A model generated the notes under the pieces. It saw only the letters and a list, made by a program, of their open reading frames with translations, did not search any database and was not told the origin of the DNA. The position numbers and the translations under genes were made by a program. A stretch of 64,000 nucleotides of DNA from Convivina intestini (GTDB lineage: Bacteria > Bacillota > Bacilli > Lactobacillales > Lactobacillaceae), in assembly GCF_003096575.1 (NCBI RefSeq), contig NZ_QEKT01000002.1, forward strand, positions 1 to 64,000. The letters are read 5' to 3'. Shown piece after piece: positions 9,216 through 17,978 of the stretch. Numbering within the stretch: the first letter of the stretch is position 1; each line of letters begins with the position of its first letter.

Positions 9216-10349
9216 TTACTTACCCTCCTCTTCAAACTTTTTAATCTGCTCCGTCATTGCGAAACTAGGTACTTCCAAAGTATGCTTCAAGAAATCACTA
9301 ATCTTTTGCTTTTCAACATTATCAGCCTTGGCAATATTCTCATCAATTTCTTGGTTGACTTGTTCAACATAGGCTTGTTCAATCTCTTCACTCCAAATGC
9401 CCAACTTTTCCATGTAAGTCCGCATCCGTAGCAAAGGTTCAAACTTCCAGTGTTCATCAATATCAGCTTGAGTCCGGTAACGCAAAGGATCATCCCCGGC
9501 CGTTGAGTGAGGTTCCAAGCGGTTAGTCAAAGTCTCGATGAAGACCGGACCATTACCAGCTACTGACCAAGCCCGGGCTTCCTTAGCGGCCAAATAAACG
9601 GCAATGGCATCATTTCCATCAACCACGACGCTTGGCAAACCAGCTGACCAACCCTTAGCAGCCAAATGAGGGGCTGCGGTTTGTAACTTACGGGGCGTTG
9701 AGATGGCAAAGCCATTGTTTTGTGAGAAGAAGACCGCGTTAGCATGATAGGCTCCAGCAAAATCCATTCCTTCATAGAAATCACCCTGCGAAGTTCCACC
9801 ATCACCAGTATAGGCATAAACGACGGCATCCTTCTTACGCTTCTTCAAACCCAAAGCAATCCCAGCGGCTTCGACGTACTGAGCCCCAATAATAATTTGT
9901 GGCATCCAAGAGTTAACCGGCTTACCATCTTCGGTCTCAAAGACGTTTCCTAGTTCATGGCCTCGTGACCAAAGAATTGCTTTCCAAATTGGCCAACCCT
10001 TAACCACGATTTCAGGGATATCACGGTAACCAGGCATCAACCAATCGTCGTCGTTAAAGGCATAAGATGAAGCCATTTGTGAAGCTTCCTGTCCAGCAGT
10101 TGGGGCAAAGAAACCAAAACGACCCTGCTTAGCCAACTTGGTCGAACGAATGTCTAGCTGACGGCTCATCACCATGCGCTTCATAATTTCTACCAAGTCG
10201 TCATTGGTCAAATTAGCCCGCTTTAAGGCTTCTTCATCGACAATTTCACCCTCGTTATTTAAAACGGACAAGGTTGGAAAACTTTCATCTTGTTGCTGTA
10301 ATTGATAGTCAAAATCTAAAATTTTCTTGTTTGTTTCTGTCGTTGTCAT
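9216..10349 (-). CDS. pdhA: Pyruvate dehydrogenase E1 component alpha subunit
   Basis: 377 residues. The thiamine-diphosphate-binding motif runs from GDGGTSQGDFYEG to SQNNGFAIST (GDG...NN), and the substrate region includes PGYRDIPEIV and GRFGFFAPTAGQEA. This is the E1-alpha family of pyruvate and branched-chain 2-oxo acid dehydrogenases. Pyruvate is the likely substrate from the operon context, although the 2-oxo acid specificity cannot be read from the sequence alone. It lies 10 bases downstream of lplA. Confidence 0.93.
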   Translation of the reverse strand: MTTTETNKKILDFDYQLQQQDESFPTLSVLNNEGEIVDEEALKRANLTNDDLVEIMKRMVMSRQLDIRSTKLAKQGRFGFFAPTAGQEASQMASSYAFNDDDWLMPGYRDIPEIVVKGWPIWKAILWSRGHELGNVFETEDGKPVNSWMPQIIIGAQYVEAAGIALGLKKRKKDAVVYAYTGDGGTSQGDFYEGMDFAGAYHANAVFFSQNNGFAISTPRKLQTAAPHLAAKGWSAGLPSVVVDGNDAIAVYLAAKEARAWSVAGNGPVFIETLTNRLEPHSTAGDDPLRYRTQADIDEHWKFEPLLRMRTYMEKLGIWSEEIEQAYVEQVNQEIDENIAKADNVEKQKISDFLKHTLEVPSFAMTEQIKKFEEEGK

Positions 10350-10359
10350 AACGTTTTTC

Positions 10360-11367
10360 CTATCCTTTCACTTTTCCCTTGTGGTCAAAAATCACTGACA
10401 ACAATTGGTCATCGGTCACTGAACCAAAGTACTGGCCATCCCGATTTTCCGCTAATATCTGCTTTAAGGTCGCTGGGGTATAGGCTTGGCCGATAAAGGC
10501 ATCTTTGATATCACGCCAATCCCGGACCCCTAAGAAATCGCCCCGGAACTCAATGTCATCAATCTTACCCTGGTGAACATCAATGTAGACATCAACGCTA
10601 CCACCATCAAACTTTTCGTGGTTGTGGTAGGTAAATTCAGGGCTGTGGCCATAGTTCCACTCCCAAGTGGCAAACTTTTGATCACGCAAATCCAGAATCG
10701 ATTGCTTTTGTTCATCAGTTAGCTTATACTCGCCATCTTTGCCTTCATCGGTCAAATAGTAGCGCAGCAAATCCATGAACTTTTCAATGCTCATATTTTC
10801 TGGGGCGTAATTTCGAATATTACCGACTCGTGATCGAACCGACTTAGCCGCCTTAGAAATAAATTTTTCATCCGCAACATTCAAGGCGCGCACCATGGCA
10901 TCCACATCGGTATCCCACAGTAATGTGCCGTGATGCATCAAGTATCCCTTAACATAACGCTGGGCATTGCCCGAAACCTTCTTATCGTCAATGGTCAAGT
11001 CATTTCGACCGGAAATTTCGGTCTCAATACCAATCGACCGAAGGGCATCACACATTGGTTGCACAAACTTCTTAAAATCAACTTCGGCACTCGATTTAAC
11101 CGGTACAAAGAAGGTAAAACAGATATTACCCAAATCATGATAAACGGCACCACCACCAGAAACACGGCGGACAACCTGCACATCATGCTCATCAATGTAC
11201 TTTTGATTAATCTCGGCAAAAGTATTTTGGTTACGGCCAACAATCACTGCCCGTTTATTACGCCAGAGCGAAAAAACCGGCTCCGATAAATCCAAATTTT
11301 CTAATAACCAGGTGTCCATAGCAATGTTGGTATAGGCATCTGTTCCAAAATAATTAATGTACTGCAC
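10360..11367 (-). CDS. lplA: Lipoate-protein ligase, first gene of the pdh operon
   Basis: 335 residues from a GTG at 11367. This start is chosen because AAGGAGGA lies 5 bases upstream; an upstream in-frame ATG would place that ribosome site inside the coding region. The biotin/lipoate ligase fold shows RRVSGGGAVYHDLGN (lipoyl-AMP binding) and GRNDLTIDDKKVSGNAQ, and a C-terminal accessory domain follows. It activates free lipoate and attaches it to the E2 lipoyl lysine. It leads the transcript with pdhABCD. It is a close paralogue of the gene immediately upstream. Confidence 0.9.
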   Translation of the reverse strand: MQYINYFGTDAYTNIAMDTWLLENLDLSEPVFSLWRNKRAVIVGRNQNTFAEINQKYIDEHDVQVVRRVSGGGAVYHDLGNICFTFFVPVKSSAEVDFKKFVQPMCDALRSIGIETEISGRNDLTIDDKKVSGNAQRYVKGYLMHHGTLLWDTDVDAMVRALNVADEKFISKAAKSVRSRVGNIRNYAPENMSIEKFMDLLRYYLTDEGKDGEYKLTDEQKQSILDLRDQKFATWEWNYGHSPEFTYHNHEKFDGGSVDVYIDVHQGKIDDIEFRGDFLGVRDWRDIKDAFIGQAYTPATLKQILAENRDGQYFGSVTDDQLLSVIFDHKGKVKG

Positions 11368-11384
11368 GCTAATCCTCCTTCGCA

Positions 11385-11399
11385 TGTAAGCGTTCTCAT
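11385..11399 (-). promoter_or_regulatory. cre-like (CcpA) site before lplA-pdh operon
   Basis: The minus strand reads ATGAGAACGCTTACA, matching the cre consensus WTGNAARCGNWWWCA at all but one constrained position. It lies about 10 bases downstream of the -10 box, where CcpA binding would block transcription. It implies carbon-source control of pyruvate dehydrogenase. Confidence 0.6.
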
Positions 11400-11409
11400 C
11401 TCTGACTTA

Positions 11410-11415
11410 ATTATA
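11410..11415 (-). promoter_or_regulatory. -10 box of the lplA-pdh operon promoter
   Basis: The minus strand has a perfect TATAAT. The -35 region is poor (GGTTGA at 17 bases or TTGAAA at 15). The cre-like site follows. Confidence 0.5.
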
Positions 11416-11469
11416 ACGCCAAATAGCCCTTTTCAACCAAAAAATTAATCAGATTGTCCAAAAAATAAC

Positions 11470-11498
11470 AAAAAACATCCCCATTAATTTAGGAATGT
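11470..11498 (-). terminator. Intrinsic terminator overlapping the end of the second lplA
   Basis: On the minus strand ACATTCC pairs with GGGATGT around an 8-base loop and is followed by TTTTTTG. The left arm includes the last codons of the second lplA, so the two ligase genes appear to be separate transcripts. Confidence 0.6.
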
Positions 11499-12511
11499 TC
11501 TTGATTAATAATGGCATTTTGAGCTTGGTTAAAAATAACGGACAATAACTCGCCGTCGCTAATTGAACCGAAATATTGACCATCATGGTGGGCTTGTAAT
11601 AATTGCTCCAGGACAGCCGGACGGTACTCTTGACCGATAAATTCAGACTTGATATCACGCCAATCCCGAACGCCTAAGAAATCACCGCGAAATTCAATAT
11701 CACTAATTTTACCGGCTTCGACATTTAGATAGACATCAATACTACCGCCGGTAAATTTAGCGTGGTTATGGTAGGTAAATTCAGGACTATGCCCGTAATT
11801 CCAATCCCAGGTAGCAAATTTTTGGTTACGCAGGGCCATAATATCCGCTTTTTGATTGTCAGTTAACTGATACTCGCCATCTTTTCCCTGATCAGTCAGA
11901 TGGTAACGAAGTAATTCAATGAATTTGTCACTGGTTAAATCAGCTGGCGCATAATCTTTGATATTACCAACTCGAGCCCGCACCGATTTAGCCGCTTTGG
12001 AAATAAATTTTTCATCAGCCACATTTAGGGCCTGCACCATGGCGTCCACATCCGTATTCCACAATAAGGTTCCATGATGCAACAAATATCCCTTACTGTA
12101 GCGTTGGGCATTACCAGAAATTTTTTTACCATCAATGGTTAAATCATTACGACCGGAAATTTCGGTTTCAATACCAATCGACTGCAAGGCATCATACATC
12201 GGCCGGACAAATTTTTGAAAATCAACTTCAGCACTGGACTTTACCGGCACAAAAAAGGTAAAACAAATATTACCCAAATCATCATAAACAGCCCCACCAC
12301 CGGTCATGCGACGAACCACTTGGACATCATGGGCGTCAATGTAGGGTTGATTAACTTCGGCAAAAGTATTTTGATACTGGCCGACAATCACCGCCCGCTT
12401 ATTTTGCCACAGGGCAAAAACCGGTTCCGTGGGATGCAAATTATCTAAGAGCCAAGTATCCATAGCAATATTGGTGTAAGCATCAGTGCCAAAATAATTA
12501 ATGTACTGCAC
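11489..12511 (-). CDS. lplA: Lipoate-protein ligase, tandem paralogue
   Basis: 340 residues starting at GTG 12511, with AGGAGG 5 bases upstream. It is co-linear with the downstream ligase and clearly a tandem duplicate: long identical stretches, the same YINYFGTDAYTNIAMDTWLL opening, and the same RR-x-x-GGGAVY-D-LGN and NDLTIDGKKISGNAQ motifs. Differences are scattered, e.g. RRMTGGGAVYDD versus RRVSGGGAVYHD. It has its own promoter region and terminator. The paralogues may differ in acceptor (PDH E2 versus another lipoyl protein) or substrate; the sequence does not decide this. Confidence 0.88.
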   Translation of the reverse strand: MQYINYFGTDAYTNIAMDTWLLDNLHPTEPVFALWQNKRAVIVGQYQNTFAEVNQPYIDAHDVQVVRRMTGGGAVYDDLGNICFTFFVPVKSSAEVDFQKFVRPMYDALQSIGIETEISGRNDLTIDGKKISGNAQRYSKGYLLHHGTLLWNTDVDAMVQALNVADEKFISKAAKSVRARVGNIKDYAPADLTSDKFIELLRYHLTDQGKDGEYQLTDNQKADIMALRNQKFATWDWNYGHSPEFTYHNHAKFTGGSIDVYLNVEAGKISDIEFRGDFLGVRDWRDIKSEFIGQEYRPAVLEQLLQAHHDGQYFGSISDGELLSVIFNQAQNAIINQEHS

Positions 12512-12543
12512 ATAAACCTCCTTTAATAATTCTTTCTGTCCTG

Positions 12544-12549
12544 ATTATA
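12544..12549 (-). promoter_or_regulatory. -10 box before the second lplA
   Basis: The minus strand has TATAAT in the context AGGTTATAATCAG, about 33 bases before the GTG start. No clear -35 is seen. Confidence 0.4.
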
Positions 12550-12592
12550 ACCTTAAAAAGGATTTTAACCGGATTTTTTCTAAAAATTCAAT

Positions 12593-12622
12593 AAAAAAGC
12601 TAAGCACCCAAGGCTTAGCTTT
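12593..12622 (-). terminator. Intrinsic terminator after glnA
   Basis: A ten-base stem, AAAGCTAAGC / GCTTAGCTTT, is followed by TTTTTTA on the minus strand, just after the glnA stop. It ends glnR-glnA. Confidence 0.85.
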
Positions 12623-12629
12623 CATTAAA

Positions 12630-13976
12630 TTAATAATTTTCAAGATAGTTGTCAATTTCCCATTTGGATACAAATTGACGGTATGAAGTGTATTCAATCT
12701 TTTTAGCTTCAATAAACTTATCGGCAATGTGATTACCAATGGCATTAATAACGATTGGATCTTCAGCCAAATCGGAAACAGCTGCCAACAAAGTATCAGG
12801 TAGGTTAGTAATACCAGCCCGCTTACGTTCATTTTCATCCATCAAATAGATGTTTTTATCAACGGAAGCTGTTGGCTCAAGTTGACGATCAACCCCATCC
12901 AAACCAGCCATCAAAATGGCTGCCAAAGTAGTATAAGGGTTAGCGGTTGGATCAACAGTTCGCAATTCCAAACGAGTAGACTGACCACGTGAAGCGGGAA
13001 TTCGAATCATTGGTGACCGGTTAGAAGCTGACCAAGCAACATAGACTGGTGCTTCAAATCCCGGTGTCAAACGCTTATAAGAGTTAACGGTTGGGTTAGC
13101 CAAAGCGGTAATAGCAGTGGCATGGGCTAACAATCCTCCTAAGAAATGATAAGCGGTTTGCGATAGACCCATCTCATCACTTTTATCTTCAAAGGCGTTG
13201 CCCTTTTCAGTGAAAAGTGACATGTTAGTGTGCATCCCCGAACCATTAATCCCAGCAACCGGTTTAGGCATGAAGGTTGCGTAATAACCATTCTTACGAG
13301 CAATGGTTTTAACCACCAACTTAAAGGTCTGAATCTTATCAGCTGCTTCCAAAGCATTGGTATACTTGAAATCAACTTCATGTTGTCCTTCCGCAACTTC
13401 GTGATGGGCCGCTTCAACTTCAAAGTTCATCTTTTCCAAAGTTAGGACAATTTCTCGTCGAACATTTTCACCCATGTCCAAAGGTGCCAAATCAAAGTAA
13501 CCACCCTTATCGTTCAATTCCATGGTTGGTTTACCATTTTCATCCAACTTGAAGAGGAAGAATTCTGGTTCTGTACCAACGTTAAAGGCGGTAAAGCCTT
13601 CTTCTTTGGCCTTGGCCAAGGCTGAACGTAGAGCATGCCGAGGATCACCCGCAAAAGGTTCACGATCAGCCGTATAAACATCAGCAATCAAGCGGGACAC
13701 TTTTCCACCATGGGAATCAGTTGCCCAAGGGAAAATCATAAAGGTTGAAAGGTCAGGATAGAGATACATGTCTGATTCATTGATACGAACGAATCCCTCA
13801 ATTGAAGAGCCGTCAAACATCAAATTATTATCTAATACCTTATCCAACTGGGAAATCGGCACTTCCACATTCTTAATTGCCCCCAAGACGTCGGTGAAAG
13901 TTACCCGAATGAACTCAACGTTCTCCTGAGCAACAATTGTCTTAATTTCCTCTTTACTGTAAGCCTTTCGTACCAT
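12630..13976 (-). CDS. glnA: Glutamine synthetase, type I
   Basis: 448 residues of type I-alpha glutamine synthetase, making glutamine from glutamate, ammonia and ATP. Visible motifs are [19 protein letters not shown], the catalytic ammonium/glutamate segment [14 protein letters not shown], and [15 protein letters not shown] with [14 protein letters not shown]. The length and lack of an adenylylation-loop insertion fit the Bacillus-type enzyme regulated by GlnR and feedback inhibition. It lies 29 bases after glnR in the same transcript. Confidence 0.96.
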   Translation of the reverse strand: MVRKAYSKEEIKTIVAQENVEFIRVTFTDVLGAIKNVEVPISQLDKVLDNNLMFDGSSIEGFVRINESDMYLYPDLSTFMIFPWATDSHGGKVSRLIADVYTADREPFAGDPRHALRSALAKAKEEGFTAFNVGTEPEFFLFKLDENGKPTMELNDKGGYFDLAPLDMGENVRREIVLTLEKMNFEVEAAHHEVAEGQHEVDFKYTNALEAADKIQTFKLVVKTIARKNGYYATFMPKPVAGINGSGMHTNMSLFTEKGNAFEDKSDEMGLSQTAYHFLGGLLAHATAITALANPTVNSYKRLTPGFEAPVYVAWSASNRSPMIRIPASRGQSTRLELRTVDPTANPYTTLAAILMAGLDGVDRQLEPTASVDKNIYLMDENERKRAGITNLPDTLLAAVSDLAEDPIVINAIGNHIADKFIEAKKIEYTSYRQFVSKWEIDNYLENY

Positions 13977-14005
13977 TGTTTTCCACTCCTTTTCATTGCA
14001 CCCTG

Positions 14006-14344
14006 TTATCGGACATCAAAGCGACCAATCTTAGCAAACTCATCTTGCAAGGACCGGCGCAAGGCCTGATCCGTATTTTTACTTTGTCGAGCCTTGCGGG
14101 CCTGTTTTTCAAAAATCTCTTTGATGTCTTTGGTTGAATCACCGGCATCTAAGTGATCTTTGATATTCAACAATTGATCGACATCATTTAAAGAAAAGCG
14201 GCGCTGTCCACCATCTCCACGTTTGGGACTAATCAAACCGTGCTGCTCATAGTATCGAATTTGTCGATCAGTTAACAGCGTTAACTCCCGAACGGTCCCA
14301 ATCGGTAAAATGGCCAAATTCCGCCTTAACTCACGACCAGACAT
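14006..14344 (-). CDS. glnR: Nitrogen regulator GlnR (MerR family)
   Basis: 112 residues from the ATG at 14344, with GGGAGGTG just upstream; an in-frame GTG three codons earlier lies inside that ribosome site. The MerR-type winged helix includes [45 protein letters not shown], and a short C-terminal tail follows, as in GlnR, which senses glutamine-inhibited glutamine synthetase. Position directly before glnA is diagnostic. A GlnR-like site at 14409-14425 suggests autoregulation. Confidence 0.92.
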   Translation of the reverse strand: MSGRELRRNLAILPIGTVRELTLLTDRQIRYYEQHGLISPKRGDGGQRRFSLNDVDQLLNIKDHLDAGDSTKDIKEIFEKQARKARQSKNTDQALRRSLQDEFAKIGRFDVR

Positions 14345-14408
14345 CCAGACCACCTCCCTTTAAACTTATCTAATATTGTAATGAAAAAAATACTCACTCG
14401 TTAATGTT

Positions 14409-14425
14409 GGTTAGTTTACCTGACA
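14409..14425 (-). promoter_or_regulatory. GlnR-type operator upstream of glnR-glnA
   Basis: The minus strand reads TGTCA-GGTAAAC-TAACC, one mismatch from the GlnR/TnrA consensus TGTNA-N7-TNACA. It lies 65 bases upstream of the glnR ATG and touches the end of polA. A second TTACA half-site lies nearer the start. Confidence 0.5.
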
Positions 14426-14427
14426 TA

Positions 14428-17109
14428 TTACTTAGCTTCATACCAAGTTGACCCGAAATGGCTATCAACTTTCAGCGGAATTTTCAATTTAATGGCAGAA
14501 TCCATGACCTTAGGCACCAATTCTTGAATTTGATCTAATTCATTAGCCGGTACTTCAAAAATAAGTTCATCGTGCACCTGTAAGAGCATCCGACTTTGCA
14601 AATGCTTTTCTTGTAGCATTTGATTGACCTTAATCATAGCCACCTTAATAATATCGGCAGCTGAACCTTGAATAGGCGAATTCATGGCTGTTCGTTCGGC
14701 AAAACTACGCAAATGGAAGTTTTTGGCATGGATATCAGGTAGGTAGCGCCGCCGATGGGCAATCGTTTCCACATAGCCCTGCTCATGGGCCTGCTTTTTA
14801 ATTTGATCCATCCATTCATGTACCTGCGGGAATTCCTTAAAGTAAGTATCAATAAAGCTTTTCGCTTCGCTACGACTAATGCCCAAATTATTAGATAGGC
14901 CATAGTCTGAAATCCCATAGACAATTCCAAAATTAACCGCCTTCGCTGTCCGACGCATCAAGGGATCAACCGGCGCATCATCGGCTAGGCCATAGACTGC
15001 CCGGGCCGTTTCGGCGTGAATATCTTCGCCGGCCAAAAAGGCCTTCTGTAGGTTCTCATCGCCAGTCACATCGGCCAATACCCGCAGTTCGATTTGTGAA
15101 TAATCGGCCCCAAAAATAACCCAATCGGCTTGGCTAGCGACAAAGGCATGCCGAATTTTCCGTCCCTCTTCCGTGCGCATGGGAATATTTTGTAAGTTAG
15201 GATCAACCGATGACAGGCGACCAGTTTGGGTTAAGGTTTGCAAAAAACGGGTATGAATTTTACTATCAGCCGGATTAATCACGGCTAATAAACCATCGAC
15301 ATAGGTTGATTTAATCTTATTTAACTGACGATATTGCAAAATAAAATCCACAATCGGTGCTTGCGGCGCTAATTGTTCTAAAACATCAACTGCCGTGGAA
15401 TAGCCGGTTTTTGTTTTCTTAATTACCGGTAGGCCCATCTTTTCAAAGAGGAGCACACCGAGTTGTTTAGGCGAGTTTAAATTGAATTCTTCGCCAGCCA
15501 GGCGATAAATCTCACTAATCAAATCGTTAATCCGTTTATCTAAGTCGGCGCCCATTTCTTCTAACCGCTCTGGTTTAACCTTAAAACCTTGATATTCCAT
15601 TTGGGCCAAGACAAAGGCCAATGGTAACTCGATATCAAAGTACAAATGGTCTTGCTGGTGTTCCTTGAGCTCCTTAAAAGTTGGTTCCTTTAGGTGCCAA
15701 ATCGCATCAGTCTGAGCGCCGATATGGTCTAATACAGCCTGGGTATCAGCGGGAATTTGATAGTGACTCCCTTTGCCATAAAAATCTTCATCGGCAGTTA
15801 AATAAATCTGAAAACGCTGGGCTAAAGTTGACAAAACGTTATCATTACCAACCGTATCCAGAAGATAAGCAACTAACAAAAAGTCAAACTTAACCCCTTT
15901 TAGGTCAATTCCTAGCCGCTTTAACAAGACCCATTGAGCCTTGACATGGAAAAGATCTTTGTCGATTTGGTCATTTTCTAGCAGGTTCTTTAAGATTGGT
16001 TCTTGCAAGAGCTCAACCTGCCGACTACCAAAATAACCAATTTCTGGATTACCGATAACAAAACCAACACTGTCAGCCGTATGGTAATTTTCGCCAGTGA
16101 AATCTAAATGAAAGGCAACTTCATCCTTTACATTGGCCAATAAATCTAAATTATCAACCGTCAATTCCTGAACCGTTAATTGCTTTTGAGCGGGTTGTTC
16201 TACCCCTTCAATTTGTCCTGAGGCTTGTAGGGCGTGTAATTTGGCCAAAGCCTGCTTAAAGTCTAATTTTTCATAAAATTCAGTTAATTCGGGTACGTTC
16301 AAACCAGTATAAGTCAAATCAGATAAATCAATCGACAGGTCCGCATCAGTGATAATGGTTGCTAGTTTCCGGGCTCGGAAGGCCTGCTGTCGATCATTAA
16401 TCAAATTTTCTTTTAATTTAGATTGCTTCATCTCATCAACATGGGCATAAAGGTTATCTAAATCATGGTACTGAGCCAGCAGTTTTAAGGCGGTCTTTTC
16501 CCCGACTTTGGTGACCCCGGGGTAGTTATCAGAAGTATCACCCGTGAGGGCTTTTTTTTCAATAATTTGGTCCGGTGTTAAATTATATTTTTCACGAATA
16601 AAGGCCGGCGTATAGGCGTCAATCTCAGTGACGCCCTTTTTGGTAACCTTAACGGTCACCTGGTCACTGGCCAATTGAATTAAATCTTGGTCCCCGGTTA
16701 CCACCGTTACTTCATAACCAGCTGCCGTACCAAGCTTAGATAAGGTACCAATAATGTCGTCGGCTTCTAGTCCTTCGTGCTCGTAATTATGCAGACCATG
16801 GTTAGCAACCAGCTTACGTAAATAGGGAAACTGTTCCTTAAACTCACTCGGTGTTTTCTTACGACCGGCTTTATATTGGTCGTATAAATCCCCTCGAAAG
16901 GTTTCTTTACCAGAAGTGGCATCCCAGGCCACCAAGGCTAAATCAGGCTGACAATCTTCAGTCAACCAATCTAAAAAATTGTTGAAAGCCACCAAGGCAT
17001 TCGTATGTAACCCGTCGTGAGTGATCATCCGTTCTAATTGATTGTACATGGCATAAAAGGCGCGAAAGGCCAAGGAGTTACCATCAATTAATAGTAATTT
17101 TTTACTCAT
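14428..17109 (-). CDS. polA: DNA polymerase I
   Basis: 893 residues. The N-terminal 5' nuclease domain (about 1-290) begins LLLIDGNSLAFRAFYA and has GLEADDIIG and VTGDQDLIQL. A degenerate proofreading domain (about 310-480) lacks the usual acidic metal ligands in AFHLDFTGEN, as in many Gram-positive homologues. The C-terminal polymerase has motif A (GADYSQIELRVLA), motif B (RRTAKAVNFGIVYG) and motif C (LLQVHDELIFEV). It performs Okazaki-fragment processing and repair synthesis. No terminator separates it from glnR downstream. Confidence 0.96.
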   Translation of the reverse strand: MSKKLLLIDGNSLAFRAFYAMYNQLERMITHDGLHTNALVAFNNFLDWLTEDCQPDLALVAWDATSGKETFRGDLYDQYKAGRKKTPSEFKEQFPYLRKLVANHGLHNYEHEGLEADDIIGTLSKLGTAAGYEVTVVTGDQDLIQLASDQVTVKVTKKGVTEIDAYTPAFIREKYNLTPDQIIEKKALTGDTSDNYPGVTKVGEKTALKLLAQYHDLDNLYAHVDEMKQSKLKENLINDRQQAFRARKLATIITDADLSIDLSDLTYTGLNVPELTEFYEKLDFKQALAKLHALQASGQIEGVEQPAQKQLTVQELTVDNLDLLANVKDEVAFHLDFTGENYHTADSVGFVIGNPEIGYFGSRQVELLQEPILKNLLENDQIDKDLFHVKAQWVLLKRLGIDLKGVKFDFLLVAYLLDTVGNDNVLSTLAQRFQIYLTADEDFYGKGSHYQIPADTQAVLDHIGAQTDAIWHLKEPTFKELKEHQQDHLYFDIELPLAFVLAQMEYQGFKVKPERLEEMGADLDKRINDLISEIYRLAGEEFNLNSPKQLGVLLFEKMGLPVIKKTKTGYSTAVDVLEQLAPQAPIVDFILQYRQLNKIKSTYVDGLLAVINPADSKIHTRFLQTLTQTGRLSSVDPNLQNIPMRTEEGRKIRHAFVASQADWVIFGADYSQIELRVLADVTGDENLQKAFLAGEDIHAETARAVYGLADDAPVDPLMRRTAKAVNFGIVYGISDYGLSNNLGISRSEAKSFIDTYFKEFPQVHEWMDQIKKQAHEQGYVETIAHRRRYLPDIHAKNFHLRSFAERTAMNSPIQGSAADIIKVAMIKVNQMLQEKHLQSRMLLQVHDELIFEVPANELDQIQELVPKVMDSAIKLKIPLKVDSHFGSTWYEAK

Positions 17110-17149
17110 ATATCCATCCTATCTTGGAAAACTAAGTTCAGTTTAACAT

Positions 17150-17173
17150 AAAAAAAGCCCGCCTTAGCGAGCT
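17150..17173 (-). terminator. Intrinsic terminator before polA
   Basis: On the minus strand AGCTCGC / GCGGGCT (one G-T pair, 4-base loop) is followed by seven Ts. It ends the BI-1 family gene transcript. Confidence 0.8.
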
Positions 17174-17189
17174 TCAAAATCAAAATATT

Positions 17190-17906
17190 TTACTGACGAC
17201 TGTCCCCAGTCAAACGAATCAAGGCGTAGAACATGTTAATGAAATCTAAGTAAAGCATCAAAGCCCCATTAACTGCCAAACCAGTCATATCAGTTTGACC
17301 TTCGCCAGCCATTTGAACATACAAGTCCTTCAAACGATTATTATCGTAAGCCGTATAGATGGCAAAAACGATTACTGAAACGGCTGAGATAATCAATGAT
17401 AGGGTGTTACTGACAAAGAAGATATTGGCTAATGAAGCGATAATCAAACCAATCAAAGCCCCAAACAAAATTGAACCTAGGCTATTGAGGGAACGCTTAG
17501 TTAGATAACCATAAGCCGCCATGCTAGCAAAAACCGCTGCAGTTGAAACAAAGGCAATAATTACTGAAGCGGTCGTATAGACGGCTAGCAAAAGTCCCAA
17601 GGTCAATCCTTGAATGACCGAAAAGGCCATCAATAACCCAAAGGCCCGGGCTGGATTTTGAGCACTGGCCGAACGCATCATGAAGACGATAATAAATTCC
17701 AAGGCCATAATAAGAATAAAGCCAAAAGCACTACCAGCCAAAAGATGGACAACCTGTTGCAAAAAGAAATTTTGGACAATATATCCGGTTAGCCCAGTAA
17801 CCAAAAGGGCAATCGACATGTAAGAATACATCTTCTGGAAGAAGGCTTGCATCCCCGCATCACGACCAGTTACGTCGCGACGGGTGTTACTATTAAAATT
17901 ATTCAT
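17190..17906 (-). CDS. Bax inhibitor-1 family membrane protein (YccA/YetJ-like)
   Basis: 238 residues with about seven hydrophobic segments after a short polar N-terminus. The pattern MYSYMSIALLVTGLTGYIVQ, an internal SALRSLNSLGSILFGALIGLI-like segment, and the C-terminal NGALMLYLDFINMFYALIRL are typical of bacterial BI-1 proteins, which in Bacillus (YetJ) form pH-sensitive calcium channels. Single gene with its own terminator. The physiological role here is unknown. Confidence 0.85.
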   Translation of the reverse strand: MNNFNSNTRRDVTGRDAGMQAFFQKMYSYMSIALLVTGLTGYIVQNFFLQQVVHLLAGSAFGFILIMALEFIIVFMMRSASAQNPARAFGLLMAFSVIQGLTLGLLLAVYTTASVIIAFVSTAAVFASMAAYGYLTKRSLNSLGSILFGALIGLIIASLANIFFVSNTLSLIISAVSVIVFAIYTAYDNNRLKDLYVQMAGEGQTDMTGLAVNGALMLYLDFINMFYALIRLTGDSRQ

Positions 17907-17978
17907 GAAAATCCTCCCGATTTATATAAAATCTCTATTAATTAAATGCCATTATAGCTAATTTAGCTTAAGCCAAGA

